From contig CASEHX010000027.1 in assembly GCA_949287905.1 (NCBI GenBank), positions 38,277 through 102,276 of the forward strand: a stretch of DNA of 64,000 bases, in the 5' to 3' direction. The notes beneath the pieces were generated by a model, which made no database searches, was not told the origin of the DNA, and worked only from the letters and a program-made list of their open reading frames with translations. Below, in pieces: positions 36,351 to 45,129 of the stretch. Numbering within the stretch: the first letter of the stretch is position 1; each line of letters opens with the position of its first letter. Made by a program: the position numbers and the translations under genes. This DNA is from an uncultured Olsenella sp. (GTDB lineage: Bacteria; Actinomycetota; Coriobacteriia; Coriobacteriales; Atopobiaceae).

Positions 36351-37319
36351 CTAGCCGCGCTTCTCTGCGCCCTCGAGCGCCAGCTCGACGAACTTGGTGC
36401 AGAGCTCGGGAAACTCGATGCCACCATGGCGCGCGGAGTCGGGCAGGAGGCTCTCGGCGGTCATGCCGGGGATGGTGTTGGTCTCGAGAATGACGGGCAC
36501 GCCGTCCTCCGTGACGATGAAGTCGCTTCGGGAGCACCCGCGGCAGCCAAGGGCACGGTGCGCGCGCTCGGCGAGCTCCTGGGCCCGGACGTACACGCCC
36601 GGCTCCAGGCGCGCGGGGATGACATGGTGCATCGAGGAGGGCTCGTACTTCACCTTGAGGTCATAGAACTCGGCGCCGGTCACAACCTCCACGATGGGGA
36701 GGGCGTGGGGGTTCTCGTTGCCGAGCACCGGCACGGTGATCTCCGTTCCGGTGACGCAGCTCTCAACGAGCACACGCCCGCCGGCGGAGCCCGCGTGGGC
36801 GATGGCCGGGTTGATCTGAGCCCTCTCGGTCACCCTCGTGATGCCGAAGCTCGAGCCGTTTGCCGCAGGCTTCACGAACATGGGGAAGCCGACCCTCTCC
36901 ACGAGCCTGTCGAGCTCGTCGTCCGTAAGCTGGACCCCGCACGGGAGGTCAATGCCCTCGGGAACGGGGATGCCGGCCGCCTTGAAGATCGCCTTCGCCA
37001 TCTGCTTCTCGGAGGCGGCGGCGGAGGCAGCAACCCCGGAGAAGGTGTAGGGGATGTGCAGTATCTCGAGAAGGCCCTGGATGCACCCGTCCTCCCCGTA
37101 CATGCCGTGAAGCGCGACGAAGGCAACGTCATAGGCGCCGCCCACGAGGCGGGCAACAAAGTCCCTCGAAGCAAGATCGAGCAGGTCAACCGTCGTAAAG
37201 CCGGCATCTACGAGGGCGCGGCGGCACTCCTCGGCGGACTTCATGGAGATCTCCCGCTCGTCCGACCAACCTCCCCCGATGACCACGATGCGCTTGCTCA
37301 TCAGCTGTTCTCTGTCCAT
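36351..37319 (-). CDS. ddl: D-alanine-D-alanine ligase
   Basis: A 322-residue ATP-grasp enzyme making the D-Ala-D-Ala dipeptide for peptidoglycan. It has GGGWSDEREISMKSA near the N terminus, ALHGMYGEDGCIQGLLE, FPMFVKPAANGSSFGI, and SRSDFIV ... ILETNTIPGMTAESLLP for ATP and metal binding. The ATG at 37319 follows AAAGGGG with proper spacing; the frame is open far upstream but only antisense to rlmN. It is divergent from rlmN and followed at once by dinG. Confidence 0.95.
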   Translation of the reverse strand: MDREQLMSKRIVVIGGGWSDEREISMKSAEECRRALVDAGFTTVDLLDLASRDFVARLVGGAYDVAFVALHGMYGEDGCIQGLLEILHIPYTFSGVAASAAASEKQMAKAIFKAAGIPVPEGIDLPCGVQLTDDELDRLVERVGFPMFVKPAANGSSFGITRVTERAQINPAIAHAGSAGGRVLVESCVTGTEITVPVLGNENPHALPIVEVVTGAEFYDLKVKYEPSSMHHVIPARLEPGVYVRAQELAERAHRALGCRGCSRSDFIVTEDGVPVILETNTIPGMTAESLLPDSARHGGIEFPELCTKFVELALEGAEKRG

Positions 37320-37415
37320 CGATGCCCCTTTGCAACGGCACATATGCGCTAGACTCACCTTCGTACTTCCTCGAAGAGGATACTCCAAAGAGCCCATCCC
37401 ACGACAGGGGTCCAG

Positions 37416-38486
37416 ATGACGTCTCAAAGTACCACGCTTTCCTCGCACAACGACGCCCCTCGCGACGTTCACGATCTCACCCGCGGCGACCTCCTCGATC
37501 TTCTCGCCGAGCTCAAGCAGCCCTCCTTCAGGGCAAAGCAGATCGAGGAGTGGGTGTGGGTGAAGAACGCCCGCTCGTTCGACGAGATGACCAATCTCCC
37601 CAAGTCCCTGCGCGAGGAACTCTCCAAGAGGCTCACACTCGGTGTGCTCGAGGAGGTGGCGAGGCAGGGCTCCGTCGACGGCAGCCGCAAGTACCTGCTT
37701 CGCCTCACCGACGGCGTGTCCGTCGAGTGCGTGGGCATGCCTTCGGGAAACCGCCTCGCCGTATGCGTCTCCACCCAGGCCGGGTGCGCCATGGGATGCG
37801 CGTTCTGCGCGACGGGCGGAGCCGGCCTCACGCGCTCCCTCACGGCAGCCGAGATATACGAGCAGGTCATGCAAGTACGAGACGATTTCAACGCCAGGGT
37901 CACGAGCGTCGTCATGATGGGGCAGGGGGAGCCGTTCATGAACTATGACGCAACGCTCGCGGCGCTCAGGAAGCTCAACTCGCCCGAGGGCGCCGGCATC
38001 GGCGCACGTCACCTCACGGTCTCCACGTGCGGCGTTATCCCTCAGATCATGCGCTTTGCCAACGAGCCCGAGCAGTTCACCCTCGCGGTGTCCCTCCACT
38101 CCGCCGTTCAGAAGACGAGAAACGCCCTCATGCCCGGCGTTCGCAAGTACTCCCTCATCAACCTCTACAACGCGATGGGAGAGTACGTGAACAAGACGGG
38201 CCGGCGCCCCACCTACGAGTACGCCCTCATCGGCGGCATCAACGACACGGAGTCCGAGCTCCAGGCGCTCTGCGACTTCTGCGAGGGAACGCTCGCCCAT
38301 GTGAACCTCATCCAGCTCAACGAGGTCGAGGGCTCCAAGCTTCGTCCCTCGACCCCGGAGCGCGCGCAGGACTTCGTACGCGCGCTCGCCCGCGTGGGCG
38401 TTGAGGCAACGGTCCGCGACTCCCGCGGCGCGGACATAGACGCCGCCTGCGGGCAGCTCAAGCAGCGCGTGCTGCGCGGGCGCTAG
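37416..38486 (+). CDS. rlmN: 23S rRNA / tRNA adenine-C2 methyltransferase
   Basis: A 356-residue radical SAM enzyme that methylates C2 of A2503 in 23S rRNA and A37 in some tRNAs. The CxxxCxxC cluster motif is CAMGCAFC, with GQGEPFMNYD (SAM binding) and the catalytic Cys near STCGVIPQIM and at the C-terminal region. The ATG follows AGGGG. It is divergent from ddl. A 19-bp inverted repeat beyond the stop probably terminates transcription. Confidence 0.96.
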   Translation: MTSQSTTLSSHNDAPRDVHDLTRGDLLDLLAELKQPSFRAKQIEEWVWVKNARSFDEMTNLPKSLREELSKRLTLGVLEEVARQGSVDGSRKYLLRLTDGVSVECVGMPSGNRLAVCVSTQAGCAMGCAFCATGGAGLTRSLTAAEIYEQVMQVRDDFNARVTSVVMMGQGEPFMNYDATLAALRKLNSPEGAGIGARHLTVSTCGVIPQIMRFANEPEQFTLAVSLHSAVQKTRNALMPGVRKYSLINLYNAMGEYVNKTGRRPTYEYALIGGINDTESELQALCDFCEGTLAHVNLIQLNEVEGSKLRPSTPERAQDFVRALARVGVEATVRDSRGADIDAACGQLKQRVLRGR

Positions 38487-38578
38487 ACCTGCGGCGGCAG
38501 GACCAAGACGCTCCCGCGGCCGCATCCGACAAGGCACTCATGGAGTAACACGCAAATTGTTTAAGTCGTATATATCTG

Positions 38579-38624
38579 CAGATACAAATAACACGCATGT
38601 CAACCCATGCGTGTTATTTGTATC
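38579..38624. terminator. Bidirectional terminator, 19-bp inverted repeat
   Basis: Perfect inverted arms GATACAAATAACACGCATG and complement with a 6-nt loop, in the gap between convergent rlmN and the YtxH-like gene. AT-rich outer stems can act as U runs in both directions. It is notably AT-rich against its surroundings. Confidence 0.6.
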
Positions 38625-38651
38625 GATAAGAACCTTGTGATGAAACGGACG

Positions 38652-38888
38652 TCAGAACCCGAGCGACTCCCACTGCATCTGGGTGCGCCTCTGGTTTGCC
38701 GCAACCTCAGCGCTCTTGTCCCGTTCGTCTCCCAGGACGCTGTTGACCGACGCGACGGAGTTCTTCACCTCGCTCACGCTTGAGCGGAGGGCGTCCTTGG
38801 CCTCGTCCGTGAGAAGGACCCTGTAGGCAAGGACCCCGAGTGCCGCTACGGAGCCAGCCGCGACAACCGTTCTCAGAATGCCTTTCAT
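38652..38888 (-). CDS. YtxH-like small membrane protein
   Basis: A 78-residue protein with an N-terminal membrane helix (MKGILRTVVAAGSVAALGVL) and an amphipathic, charged C-terminal helix (AKDALRSSVSEVKNSVASVN), the layout of YtxH-domain proteins. Its ATG overlaps the parB stop (ATGA), so it is translated with parB. Function is unknown; the link to chromosome segregation is position only. Confidence 0.7.
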   Translation of the reverse strand: MKGILRTVVAAGSVAALGVLAYRVLLTDEAKDALRSSVSEVKNSVASVNSVLGDERDKSAEVAANQRRTQMQWESLGF

Positions 38889-39763
38889 CACTTGGACCAC
38901 GTCCCCGGGCCGGCGAGGAGGTCAACGATGTGCGCAAGCTGGTCCTCGTCGGCAAACTCGATCTCTATCTTGTTCTTCCCTCGGACCGACCTCACCTTCA
39001 CGGTGGTGTCGAGGGCAAGCCTCATCTGTCGGGCCGCCCGCTTGTACGACGCCGGAAGCGGCGCCCTCGTTGGCCTCGGAGCGTCATCAGTGACAGAAAA
39101 CAACGGTGCGAGACTTTCTGTCTGCCGTACCGACAAACGCTCTTCAACCACCTTGTGCGCGAGCCTGATCCTTCCCTCCTCGCCGGGCACCGCGAGTATC
39201 GCACGCGCATGACCGGCACTCAGGGCACCACTCTCGACGAGCTCCTGGACCTCAGGGGGAAGGTCGAGCAGACGAATGGTGTTCGTGATTGCCGAGCGAG
39301 ACTTGGAGAGGGCTCTCGCAAGCTCTTCCTGAGTCAGCCCCTTCTCCTTGATGAGCTTCCTGTAGCCGCGAGCCTCCTCGAGCGGGGTCAGGTCGGAGCG
39401 CTGGAGGTTCTCGATGAGCGCGAGCTTGAACACGTCCTCGTCGGATATCTCACGGATGATCACCGGCATCTCTTTGAGGCCAGCCTGCTTAGCGGCCTGG
39501 TAGCGCCGCTCGCCGGCGACGATCTCATACGTCGCACCAACCTTGCGCACCAGAATGGGCTGGAGGACGCCGTTCTGCTTGATGGAGTCGGCGAGGTCGG
39601 CGAGGTCGCCGGGATCAAAGACCTTTCTCGGCTGTCCCTCGTTCGGCTTGATCTGGTCGATGGGAAGCGTGGAGTCGGGCCTCATTCCGGCCGTCTCGGC
39701 ATCGGCCTCGCCAACGAGCATGCTAAGGCCCCTGCCGAGACCTGATTTCTTAGCCACGGGCAA
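38888..39763 (-). CDS. parB: Chromosome-partitioning protein ParB
   Basis: A 291-residue CTP-dependent DNA clamp that loads at parS. The N-terminal domain has QPRKVFDP, the CTP-binding GERRYQAAK and ALIENLQRSDLTPLEEA. A helix-turn-helix (about 150-200, TQEELARALSKSRSAITNTI) follows, then a C-terminal dimerisation part. It overlaps parA by 14 bases. Two perfect parS sites lie at 40658 and 40831. Confidence 0.97.
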   Translation of the reverse strand: MPVAKKSGLGRGLSMLVGEADAETAGMRPDSTLPIDQIKPNEGQPRKVFDPGDLADLADSIKQNGVLQPILVRKVGATYEIVAGERRYQAAKQAGLKEMPVIIREISDEDVFKLALIENLQRSDLTPLEEARGYRKLIKEKGLTQEELARALSKSRSAITNTIRLLDLPPEVQELVESGALSAGHARAILAVPGEEGRIRLAHKVVEERLSVRQTESLAPLFSVTDDAPRPTRAPLPASYKRAARQMRLALDTTVKVRSVRGKNKIEIEFADEDQLAHIVDLLAGPGTWSK

Positions 39764-40550
39764 CGACCTCCTTCGCGAGCTTCATGTATGCGAGCGACCC
39801 CTTGCTCACCCGTGCGTACTTCACGACGGGAAGGCCATGGCTCGGCGCCTCCGAGAGCTTGACGTTCCTCGGAATGATCGTCTTGAACATCGTCTTGCCA
39901 AAGAACTTCCTGACCTCGTCCACAACCTGCTTCGAGAGCGTCGTGCGGCTGTCGTACATGGTCATGAGGACACCAAATATCTCGAGGTCGGGATTCTTGT
40001 GGCGCTTGACCATCTCCATCGACTCAAGAAGCTTCGCAACCCCCTCGAGGGCGTAGTACTCGCACTGGATGGGAATGATGAGCGAGTCAGCCGCGATGAG
40101 CGCATTGATGGTGAGAAGGCCGAGCGAGGGGGGACAGTCAATGAAGACGTAGTCAAACTCGTCCCTGATCGAGGCAATCGCTCTCTTGAGGAACATCTCC
40201 CGCTGCTCGAGGGAGACGAGCTCCATCTCCGCGGTCGCCAGCTGAATCGTCGCCGGCACGATGAACACGTTGGGCTCGCAGGTCTCGACGATCGCGTCCT
40301 CTATTGGATAGCCGTGAAGAATGACGTCATACACGTCGTTCTCGAGGTCTTCCTTCTCTATCCCGTATCCGCTCGTCGAGTTGCCCTGCGGGTCAAAGTC
40401 AATCACGAGAATCTTCTTCTTGTTCTCGCCGAGGCATGCCGAGAGATTGATCACGGAGGTCGACTTTCCGACGCCGCCCTTTTGGTTGATGACAGCGATG
40501 ACTTTGCCGTCTCGCTGCGGAAGGCCCCGTTTCACGTCCTTGTAGCCCAT
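39750..40550 (-). CDS. parA: Chromosome-partitioning ATPase ParA
   Basis: A 266-residue deviant Walker ATPase (Soj). The motif KGGVGKST is preceded by VIAVINQ. Switch regions are VIDFDPQGNSTSG and IDCPPSLGLLT. It binds nucleoid DNA with ATP and is released by ParB to separate origins. GGAGG precedes the ATG. It forms an operon with parB and the YtxH-like gene. Confidence 0.97.
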   Translation of the reverse strand: MGYKDVKRGLPQRDGKVIAVINQKGGVGKSTSVINLSACLGENKKKILVIDFDPQGNSTSGYGIEKEDLENDVYDVILHGYPIEDAIVETCEPNVFIVPATIQLATAEMELVSLEQREMFLKRAIASIRDEFDYVFIDCPPSLGLLTINALIAADSLIIPIQCEYYALEGVAKLLESMEMVKRHKNPDLEIFGVLMTMYDSRTTLSKQVVDEVRKFFGKTMFKTIIPRNVKLSEAPSHGLPVVKYARVSKGSLAYMKLAKEVVARG

Positions 40551-40657
40551 GCGTCCTCCGATTCAGCCTCGTTTGCTTGCCACAGAATCATACGCGATTG
40601 GTCCCTCTGGAGCCGTCGGGCAGACCCCACCCAAAACATCTTCGGATGAGAAGGGGC

Positions 40658-40671
40658 GTTTCACGTGAAAC
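40658..40671. promoter_or_regulatory. parS: parS site 1
   Basis: GTTTCACGTGAAAC, a perfect match to the 14-bp core of the bacterial parS consensus, in the gap between rsmG and parA. ParB is encoded 1 kb away. Confidence 0.93.
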
Positions 40672-40709
40672 GTCCCGGATGTTGGTTGCACGTGTCAAAG
40701 GCCCGTTGC

Positions 40710-41435
40710 TCAGCATCCGAGAGGATTGGTCCTTGCGAGACCGTTCCGGCGAGGAAGCTTGACCTTGGGCTCCCGTACCTTCTGATAGAGAAGGATCTCC
40801 CGGTGGCCCAGATCTCTCGGGAGATCGAAGGTTTCACGTGAAACTAGGGCAAGGCCACAGAGTCTGGCGGCGTTCTCTCCCTCACGAAGCTCGGTCTCGT
40901 CCGGACGCCCCTTCTCGATGATCAGTATGCCGTCCCTCTTGAGGAAGGGCGTCGCATACTCGATAAGGACGTTGCATTTGGCGACAGCCCTGGCAACGAC
41001 ATGAGACTGCGAACGGGGAGACTGCTTCGCGAGGTCCTCGAGCCTCCCATGCACTCCCATGCCAGTATCGAGTGAGAGAGCGCTGAGGAACTCGTTGACG
41101 GCTGCCACCTTCTTTCCCACGGAGTCCACGAGCGTGGCCCGCGCGCCCGTGAGGACCATGAGGGGCACACCGGGAAAGCCCGCTCCCGTGCCCATGTCCA
41201 GGAGACTGCTCTTGCTGGTGAGACCGAGTCCCTTCATGCAGAGGGGCAGCAGGGAATCAACGAGGTGCAGCGTCACGGCATCGTGGGGAGTGGTGATGCG
41301 CGTCAGGTTGAGCACCTTGTTCTTCTCGATGACAAGCTCAAGATACGAGACGAGCAGGTCGGCCCTCTCCTCGTCGCATTCGATCTGATAACCGTCAAGT
41401 TCCGAGCGCAGCTGAGTTACGAGTTGATCGTGCAT
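40710..41435 (-). CDS. rsmG: 16S rRNA (guanine-N7) methyltransferase
   Basis: A 241-residue GidB-family SAM-dependent enzyme that methylates G527 of 16S rRNA. VLNLTRI, the SAM-binding loop LLDMGTGAGFPGVPL, and SVGKKVAAVNEFL with ARAVA define it. Its place between jag and parA is the conserved origin order. The coding sequence contains a perfect parS site. The last 20 residues (PKVKLPRRNGLARTNPLGC) are basic and variable. Confidence 0.95.
   Translation of the reverse strand: MHDQLVTQLRSELDGYQIECDEERADLLVSYLELVIEKNKVLNLTRITTPHDAVTLHLVDSLLPLCMKGLGLTSKSSLLDMGTGAGFPGVPLMVLTGARATLVDSVGKKVAAVNEFLSALSLDTGMGVHGRLEDLAKQSPRSQSHVVARAVAKCNVLIEYATPFLKRDGILIIEKGRPDETELREGENAARLCGLALVSRETFDLPRDLGHREILLYQKVREPKVKLPRRNGLARTNPLGC
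40831..40844. promoter_or_regulatory. parS: parS site 2, inside rsmG
   Basis: GTTTCACGTGAAAC, perfect consensus, within the rsmG coding sequence where it encodes part of LVSRETF. It lies 173 bases from site 1. Confidence 0.93.
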
Positions 41436-41483
41436 CGTTTACTCCAGAATGACAAAAAGCCATGAGTCAGAAGAAATTGTCAC

Positions 41484-41515
41484 AGAGAAAGGGGGAGCTC
41501 ACAAGAAGCTCCCCC
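41484..41515 (-). terminator. Terminator after jag
   Basis: Stem GGGGGAGCT / AGCTCCCCC (41491-41499 with 41507-41515), 7-nt loop, then TTTCTCTG on the minus strand. It separates the rpmH-jag unit from rsmG. Confidence 0.85.
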
Positions 41516-41538
41516 TCATCGATACAAAGGATGGTTGC

Positions 41539-42129
41539 CTAGCGAACGGCAGTGATCACCACGCGGCGCTCCGGATCCTCTCCCTCGGAGTGGGTGACGA
41601 CGCCGTCGTCGTCCCTGAGCGTGAGATGCACGATGCGGCGCTCATAGGCGTTCATCGGGGCGAGGGTGACCTTTCCGCCGCGCTCCTTCGCCCGAGCTGC
41701 AGAGCTTCTCGCGATGCTCTCGATCTTCTTGCGGCGGCGGGACTTGTATCCCTCGATGTCGACGACCAGAGGATAGTAGAACTTGATGCGACTGCTCATG
41801 AGGGAGTTGAGCACCATCTGGAGGGCGTCGAGCGTCCGACCGTGGCGGCCGATGAGGACGGCGAGATCGCCGCCGTTCACGTCGAGAATCAGCTCGCCGT
41901 TCTCGCCGTCGTACTCGTCGATGCAGCAGTCATTCTCACCGAACAGGGCGAGGATGCCCTTGAGGTAGCCAACGGCGAGGTCGGCAATGGCGTCCATCTC
42001 AGCGTCGGTCAGCTCCTGGCCGCTCTCAAAATGGTCGCGAATCTCAGAGAAGTCGTCAGACGCGCCTTCGGTCTGGTCAAGCTGACCGGTCTCGGGCTCG
42101 ATCTGCGCCTCTTCCAAATCCTCGGTCAT
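41539..42129 (-). CDS. jag: Jag/KhpB RNA-binding protein
   Basis: A 196-residue RNA-binding protein. The acidic N terminus (about 1-45) precedes a KH domain (about 60-125, IGRHGRTLDALQMV is the GxxG-type loop) and an R3H domain (about 130-196, with MNAYERRIVH). KhpB/EloR proteins bind many RNAs and influence cell elongation. The Jag-specific N domain is absent, so this is the short form. It follows yidC on the same strand, the standard arrangement. Confidence 0.95.
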   Translation of the reverse strand: MTEDLEEAQIEPETGQLDQTEGASDDFSEIRDHFESGQELTDAEMDAIADLAVGYLKGILALFGENDCCIDEYDGENGELILDVNGGDLAVLIGRHGRTLDALQMVLNSLMSSRIKFYYPLVVDIEGYKSRRRKKIESIARSSAARAKERGGKVTLAPMNAYERRIVHLTLRDDDGVVTHSEGEDPERRVVITAVR

Positions 42130-42183
42130 GAAATCCTCCGAAATAGATATAACTTAGAACTGTTTATATGATATCAACAGCTG

Positions 42184-42951
42184 TTAGTTCTTCTTGTGCT
42201 GACGCTGCTTCTTCTCGCGGCGCACCACGTTGACCTCAACGGGGCTGTTTGCGGCAGCCTCCTCAGCCTCGGCCTTGGCCTTGTCCATCACGCCCTTGGT
42301 GATGACGCGCTGCTGGACGACCTGCCAGAGCGAGGAGGTCACGTAGTAGAGAAGAACGGCCGCGGGGACGCCCCAGCCAAACATGAGCATCATGACCGCC
42401 ATGACGGCACCCATGGTCATGGTCTGGGTCTTCTGGGCGGAGTCCTGCATGGAGGAATTCATGACCATCGGGATGAAGGTGAGAACGCCAAAGAGCAGGT
42501 TCAGAATGATGTAGGGCGCGGCACCCACCCAGTCTCCGGACTCGACCATGTTCGCGCACGAGGTGGCGATGGACGGGAGGATGTTGAAGAAGCTCGCGTT
42601 GGCGTCGAGCTGGGAGATGTCGCGCGCCACCGAGAAGAGGCCGAAGAAGACGGGCATCTGAAGGATGATGGGGAGGCAGCCGCCGAGGGGGTTGAACTTC
42701 ATGTCGGCGTAGACCTTGCGAAGCTCCTCCGCCTGACGCTGGGGATCATCCGCATAGCGATCCTGAATCTCACGGAGCTTGGGCTGCATGACCTGCATGC
42801 GAGCCGTCGACTTCGTGGAATGCGCCATGAGAGGCGTGAGGATGAGACGGATGATGATGGTCAGGACGATGACCGCGAGTCCCCAGTCCCCAACGATGCC
42901 CTCGATGCCCGAAAGCACAGACGTTAGAAAGTCAATAAACCATTCCCACAT
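42184..42951 (-). CDS. yidC: Membrane protein insertase
   Basis: A 255-residue YidC/Oxa1-family insertase with about five membrane helices and no large periplasmic domain, as in Gram-positives. The hydrophilic-groove Arg lies in LTIIIRLILTPL. LGGCLPIILQMPVFFGLFSV and the C-terminal GVPAAVLLYYVTSSLW are family segments. The tail is basic (KKQRQHKKN), suiting ribosome contact. It has no lipoprotein signal, unlike SpoIIIJ. Confidence 0.96.
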   Translation of the reverse strand: MWEWFIDFLTSVLSGIEGIVGDWGLAVIVLTIIIRLILTPLMAHSTKSTARMQVMQPKLREIQDRYADDPQRQAEELRKVYADMKFNPLGGCLPIILQMPVFFGLFSVARDISQLDANASFFNILPSIATSCANMVESGDWVGAAPYIILNLLFGVLTFIPMVMNSSMQDSAQKTQTMTMGAVMAVMMLMFGWGVPAAVLLYYVTSSLWQVVQQRVITKGVMDKAKAEAEEAAANSPVEVNVVRREKKQRQHKKN

Positions 42952-42974
42952 GGTTCCTCCGTGGCCCGAACCCC

Positions 42975-43220
42975 CTAGGGAACGGGATCATATCCTCCGG
43001 CATGAAGGGGATGGCACCTGCAGATCCTGCGAACCGCGAGTGACATGCCCCTGAGAAGACCGTACTTCTCGATGGCCCTGTACGCATACTGCGAACACGT
43101 AGGAACATATATGCAGCGCGCGGGCAGGGCCGGCGAAATCCGCTTCTGATAGAAGCGGATGAGAGCGCGTGCGGCCCTCGAGGGAATCTCTCCCAGAGAG
43201 CCGAGGACCATCAGCGACAC
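42975..43220 (-). CDS. yidD: YidD membrane-insertion factor
   Basis: An 81-residue protein with the family core [24 protein letters not shown] and [15 protein letters not shown]. It assists YidC in membrane insertion. The GTG start overlaps the rnpA end by ten bases; a later in-frame ATG is also possible. A 23-base gap leads to yidC. Confidence 0.95.
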   Translation of the reverse strand: MSLMVLGSLGEIPSRAARALIRFYQKRISPALPARCIYVPTCSQYAYRAIEKYGLLRGMSLAVRRICRCHPLHAGGYDPVP

Positions 43221-43531
43221 GCCCTCTCGAGCATTCTTTCCAGGGAGACGGCAACCTCTTGCGGAGCGCTGTCATGGGTGGAGGGCGTGGCAAAGAGGAT
43301 AATGTCGTATCCCCTGACAGGGAGGCCCACAGCTCTGGAAGCCTCCCGCAGCACGCGCTTGCAGCGGTTTCTGTAGACCGCCCCGCCCAGCCTCTTTCCG
43401 GCGACAAACGCAACGCGGCCGTCGCTGTCTTCTCCAACGTCAAGCACACGAACGCGGAGGAGAGCGTCGTTCAGACGCCTCCCCCGCGAAAAGACACGCT
43501 CGAAGTCTCTCCTGGACTTAATGGTCCTCAT
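43211..43531 (-). CDS. rnpA: Ribonuclease P protein component
   Basis: A 106-residue basic protein that helps RNase P RNA mature tRNA 5' ends. The RNR-type motif is [12 protein letters not shown], and the N terminus [19 protein letters not shown] is typical. It lies nine bases after rpmH, the universal origin order. The RNA subunit gene is not in the window. Confidence 0.96.
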   Translation of the reverse strand: MRTIKSRRDFERVFSRGRRLNDALLRVRVLDVGEDSDGRVAFVAGKRLGGAVYRNRCKRVLREASRAVGLPVRGYDIILFATPSTHDSAPQEVAVSLERMLERACR

Positions 43532-43539
43532 GGGAAGCG

Positions 43540-43674
43540 CTACACGGTGAGGCGCTTACGACCCTTCGCACGACGACGAGCGAGGACGGCACGGCCGCCC
43601 TTCGTGGCCATACGGGCACGGAAGCCGTGGGTGGTGGCGCGCTTGCGCTTGTTGGGCTGATACGTACGCTTCAT
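43540..43674 (-). CDS. rpmH: 50S ribosomal protein L34
   Basis: A 44-residue, very basic ribosomal protein, [20 protein letters not shown] and onward, standard in length and sequence. GGGAGGAA precedes the ATG. It is the first minus-strand gene left of the origin. Confidence 0.98.
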   Translation of the reverse strand: MKRTYQPNKRKRATTHGFRARMATKGGRAVLARRRAKGRKRLTV

Positions 43675-43734
43675 GTCTATTCCTCCCGGTTGGGTATGAA
43701 CGTCCACATTGAGCAAATAGCCTAGAGATTGTAA

Positions 43735-44040
43735 GGGGCAAAACGTGGCCCTGTCAATTTTTTGTGATGACAATCTTCACGATTACTTCGCAGGTAGCCA
43801 CCTGAAAGAGGGCTGTCCCCAAACAAACGGTCGCCCCAAAACATTTCACCTCGCTCCTAAACAATTGGATTCATCTTTCCAATTGGCGAAATAGTTCTTT
43901 CTCCATGCTATGATTTTCCAGCACAAACAACTGTTATTTCCGAGTTATCGACAAGTGTTATACAGATGTTGAAAACTTTCATTCAGATAGAATTCTCAGC
44001 GAAAAGTTTTCTACAAATGACGAACGGATGTTGAAAGGGG
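43735..44040. other. oriC: oriC, upstream part (rpmH side)
   Basis: About 300 bases of markedly AT-rich spacer between divergent rpmH and the ATPase gene. DnaA-box-like sites: TTATCGACA (43945), TTTTCAACA on the minus strand (43967-43975), TTTTCTACA (44007-44015), and TTTCAACA-type at 44029-44037. An inverted repeat CAATTGGA / TCCAATTG lies near 43862-43885. The local box consensus appears to be TTTTCNACA. Confidence 0.75.
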
Positions 44041-44045
44041 AGCAC

Positions 44046-45056
44046 ATGGCCAGAGACTTCTACCCGTTCGTCGAGCAGCAGGACCAGGAGAAACCCTCCC
44101 CAGAGTCGATCGAGGTCAACCATCCCGCGAGAATCGCGGTGTATGACGATGCCGCCGCAGCCCCTCGCGTCGTCGTGATAGAGCCCGGCGAGGTCCGCTC
44201 CTATCTCGAAGAGATCACCTCAACGGTCAGCCGCCTCTCGAAGGAGCAGGGCGGGACCATTCCCTTCATGGTCATAAGGGAGATCGTGGAGAACTTCATC
44301 CACGCATACTTCCAGGCACCCACCATCACGATCCTCGACGGTGGAAACACCATCCGCTTCTCCGATCAGGGTCCGGGAATCAAGGAGAAGCGCCTGGCAC
44401 TCGAGTTTGGCACGAGCTCCGCCACCGAGGAGATGAAGCGATACATCCGCGGCGTGGGAAGCGGGCTTCCATACGTGCAGCAGTACATGACCGACAAGGG
44501 CGGGAGCCTCGAGGTGGAGGACAACATCTCCGGGGGAACCGTCGTCACGATCTCCACGAGGCCGAAGGAGGACGCGCGCGCCGTGTCCGGAGCCTCGGCG
44601 GACGAGGGTACCGAGGGGGGCCTCCATGCCTCCCAGCATGAGGGATACGTACAACAACCATGGGTACCCCATCCCTACCAGGCATTTCCGCCGCAGGCCT
44701 ACCAGCCACAGCCCTACCAGCAGGCGCCCTATCAGCAGGTGCCCCAGAACCAGTGGCCGCCGTTCCCGGCCCAGCAGCAGCCCACGGGCTGGCACGCGCC
44801 GGCGGGCGGGTATTCCATGCCCCCCGCATCCCAGGCTCCCCAGGTGACTCCGCAGGTAGACCTCGATGAAAGGTCGGCACAGGTCATGTCCTACCTCTCC
44901 GAGCACGAGGCGGCGGGCCCAACGGACCTCGTCCGAGCCTATGGGTCCTCGGGGGCAACCTGGTCGAGGACGCTCTCCGCGCTCGCGGCCCAGGGAATCG
45001 TGACGAAGGTCGGCCAGAAGTACCACCTGACGGGCATCGGCAGAACGCTCGTCTAG
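44046..45056 (+). CDS. GHKL ATPase / winged-helix protein at the origin
   Basis: A 336-residue protein of unknown role directly before dnaA. A GHKL (HATPase) domain (about 60-180) has N-box REIVENFIHAYF, G1 DQGPGI and G2 GVGSGLPYVQQYM, with no histidine-phosphotransfer helix, so it is not an ordinary sensor kinase. A Pro/Gln/Tyr-rich linker (about 200-265, PYQAFPPQAYQPQPYQQ) joins a C-terminal winged-helix domain (about 275-335, SEHEAAGPTDLVRAYG). The start follows AAAGGGGAG. Adjacency to dnaA and to DnaA-box clusters on both sides suggests a part in origin or dnaA control, which is inference. Confidence 0.8.
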   Translation: MARDFYPFVEQQDQEKPSPESIEVNHPARIAVYDDAAAAPRVVVIEPGEVRSYLEEITSTVSRLSKEQGGTIPFMVIREIVENFIHAYFQAPTITILDGGNTIRFSDQGPGIKEKRLALEFGTSSATEEMKRYIRGVGSGLPYVQQYMTDKGGSLEVEDNISGGTVVTISTRPKEDARAVSGASADEGTEGGLHASQHEGYVQQPWVPHPYQAFPPQAYQPQPYQQAPYQQVPQNQWPPFPAQQQPTGWHAPAGGYSMPPASQAPQVTPQVDLDERSAQVMSYLSEHEAAGPTDLVRAYGSSGATWSRTLSALAAQGIVTKVGQKYHLTGIGRTLV

Positions 45057-45059
45057 GAG

Positions 45060-45129
45060 TTCCCGAGAAGTTGTCAACAATCGCTATACTAGAGCCTCGC
45101 AGTTTTCAACAATCGGGAATGTGACCTAG
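45060..45129. other. oriC: oriC, dnaA promoter part
   Basis: A 70-base spacer with DnaA-box-like TTGTCAACA (45071-45079) and TTTTCAACA (45103-45111) on either side of a TATACT -10-like hexamer (45085-45090). This arrangement suits autoregulation of dnaA. Confidence 0.65.

Noticed and set aside
33630..37352. 1,240-codon plus-strand frame over dinG and ddl
   Set aside because: A shadow frame of two well-recognised minus-strand genes; composition is Arg/Gly/His-rich with no domain.
43800..43830. Third REP-like copy (GGCTGTCCCCAAAC)
   Set aside because: Only a short part resembles the REP arm and no inverted partner is present.
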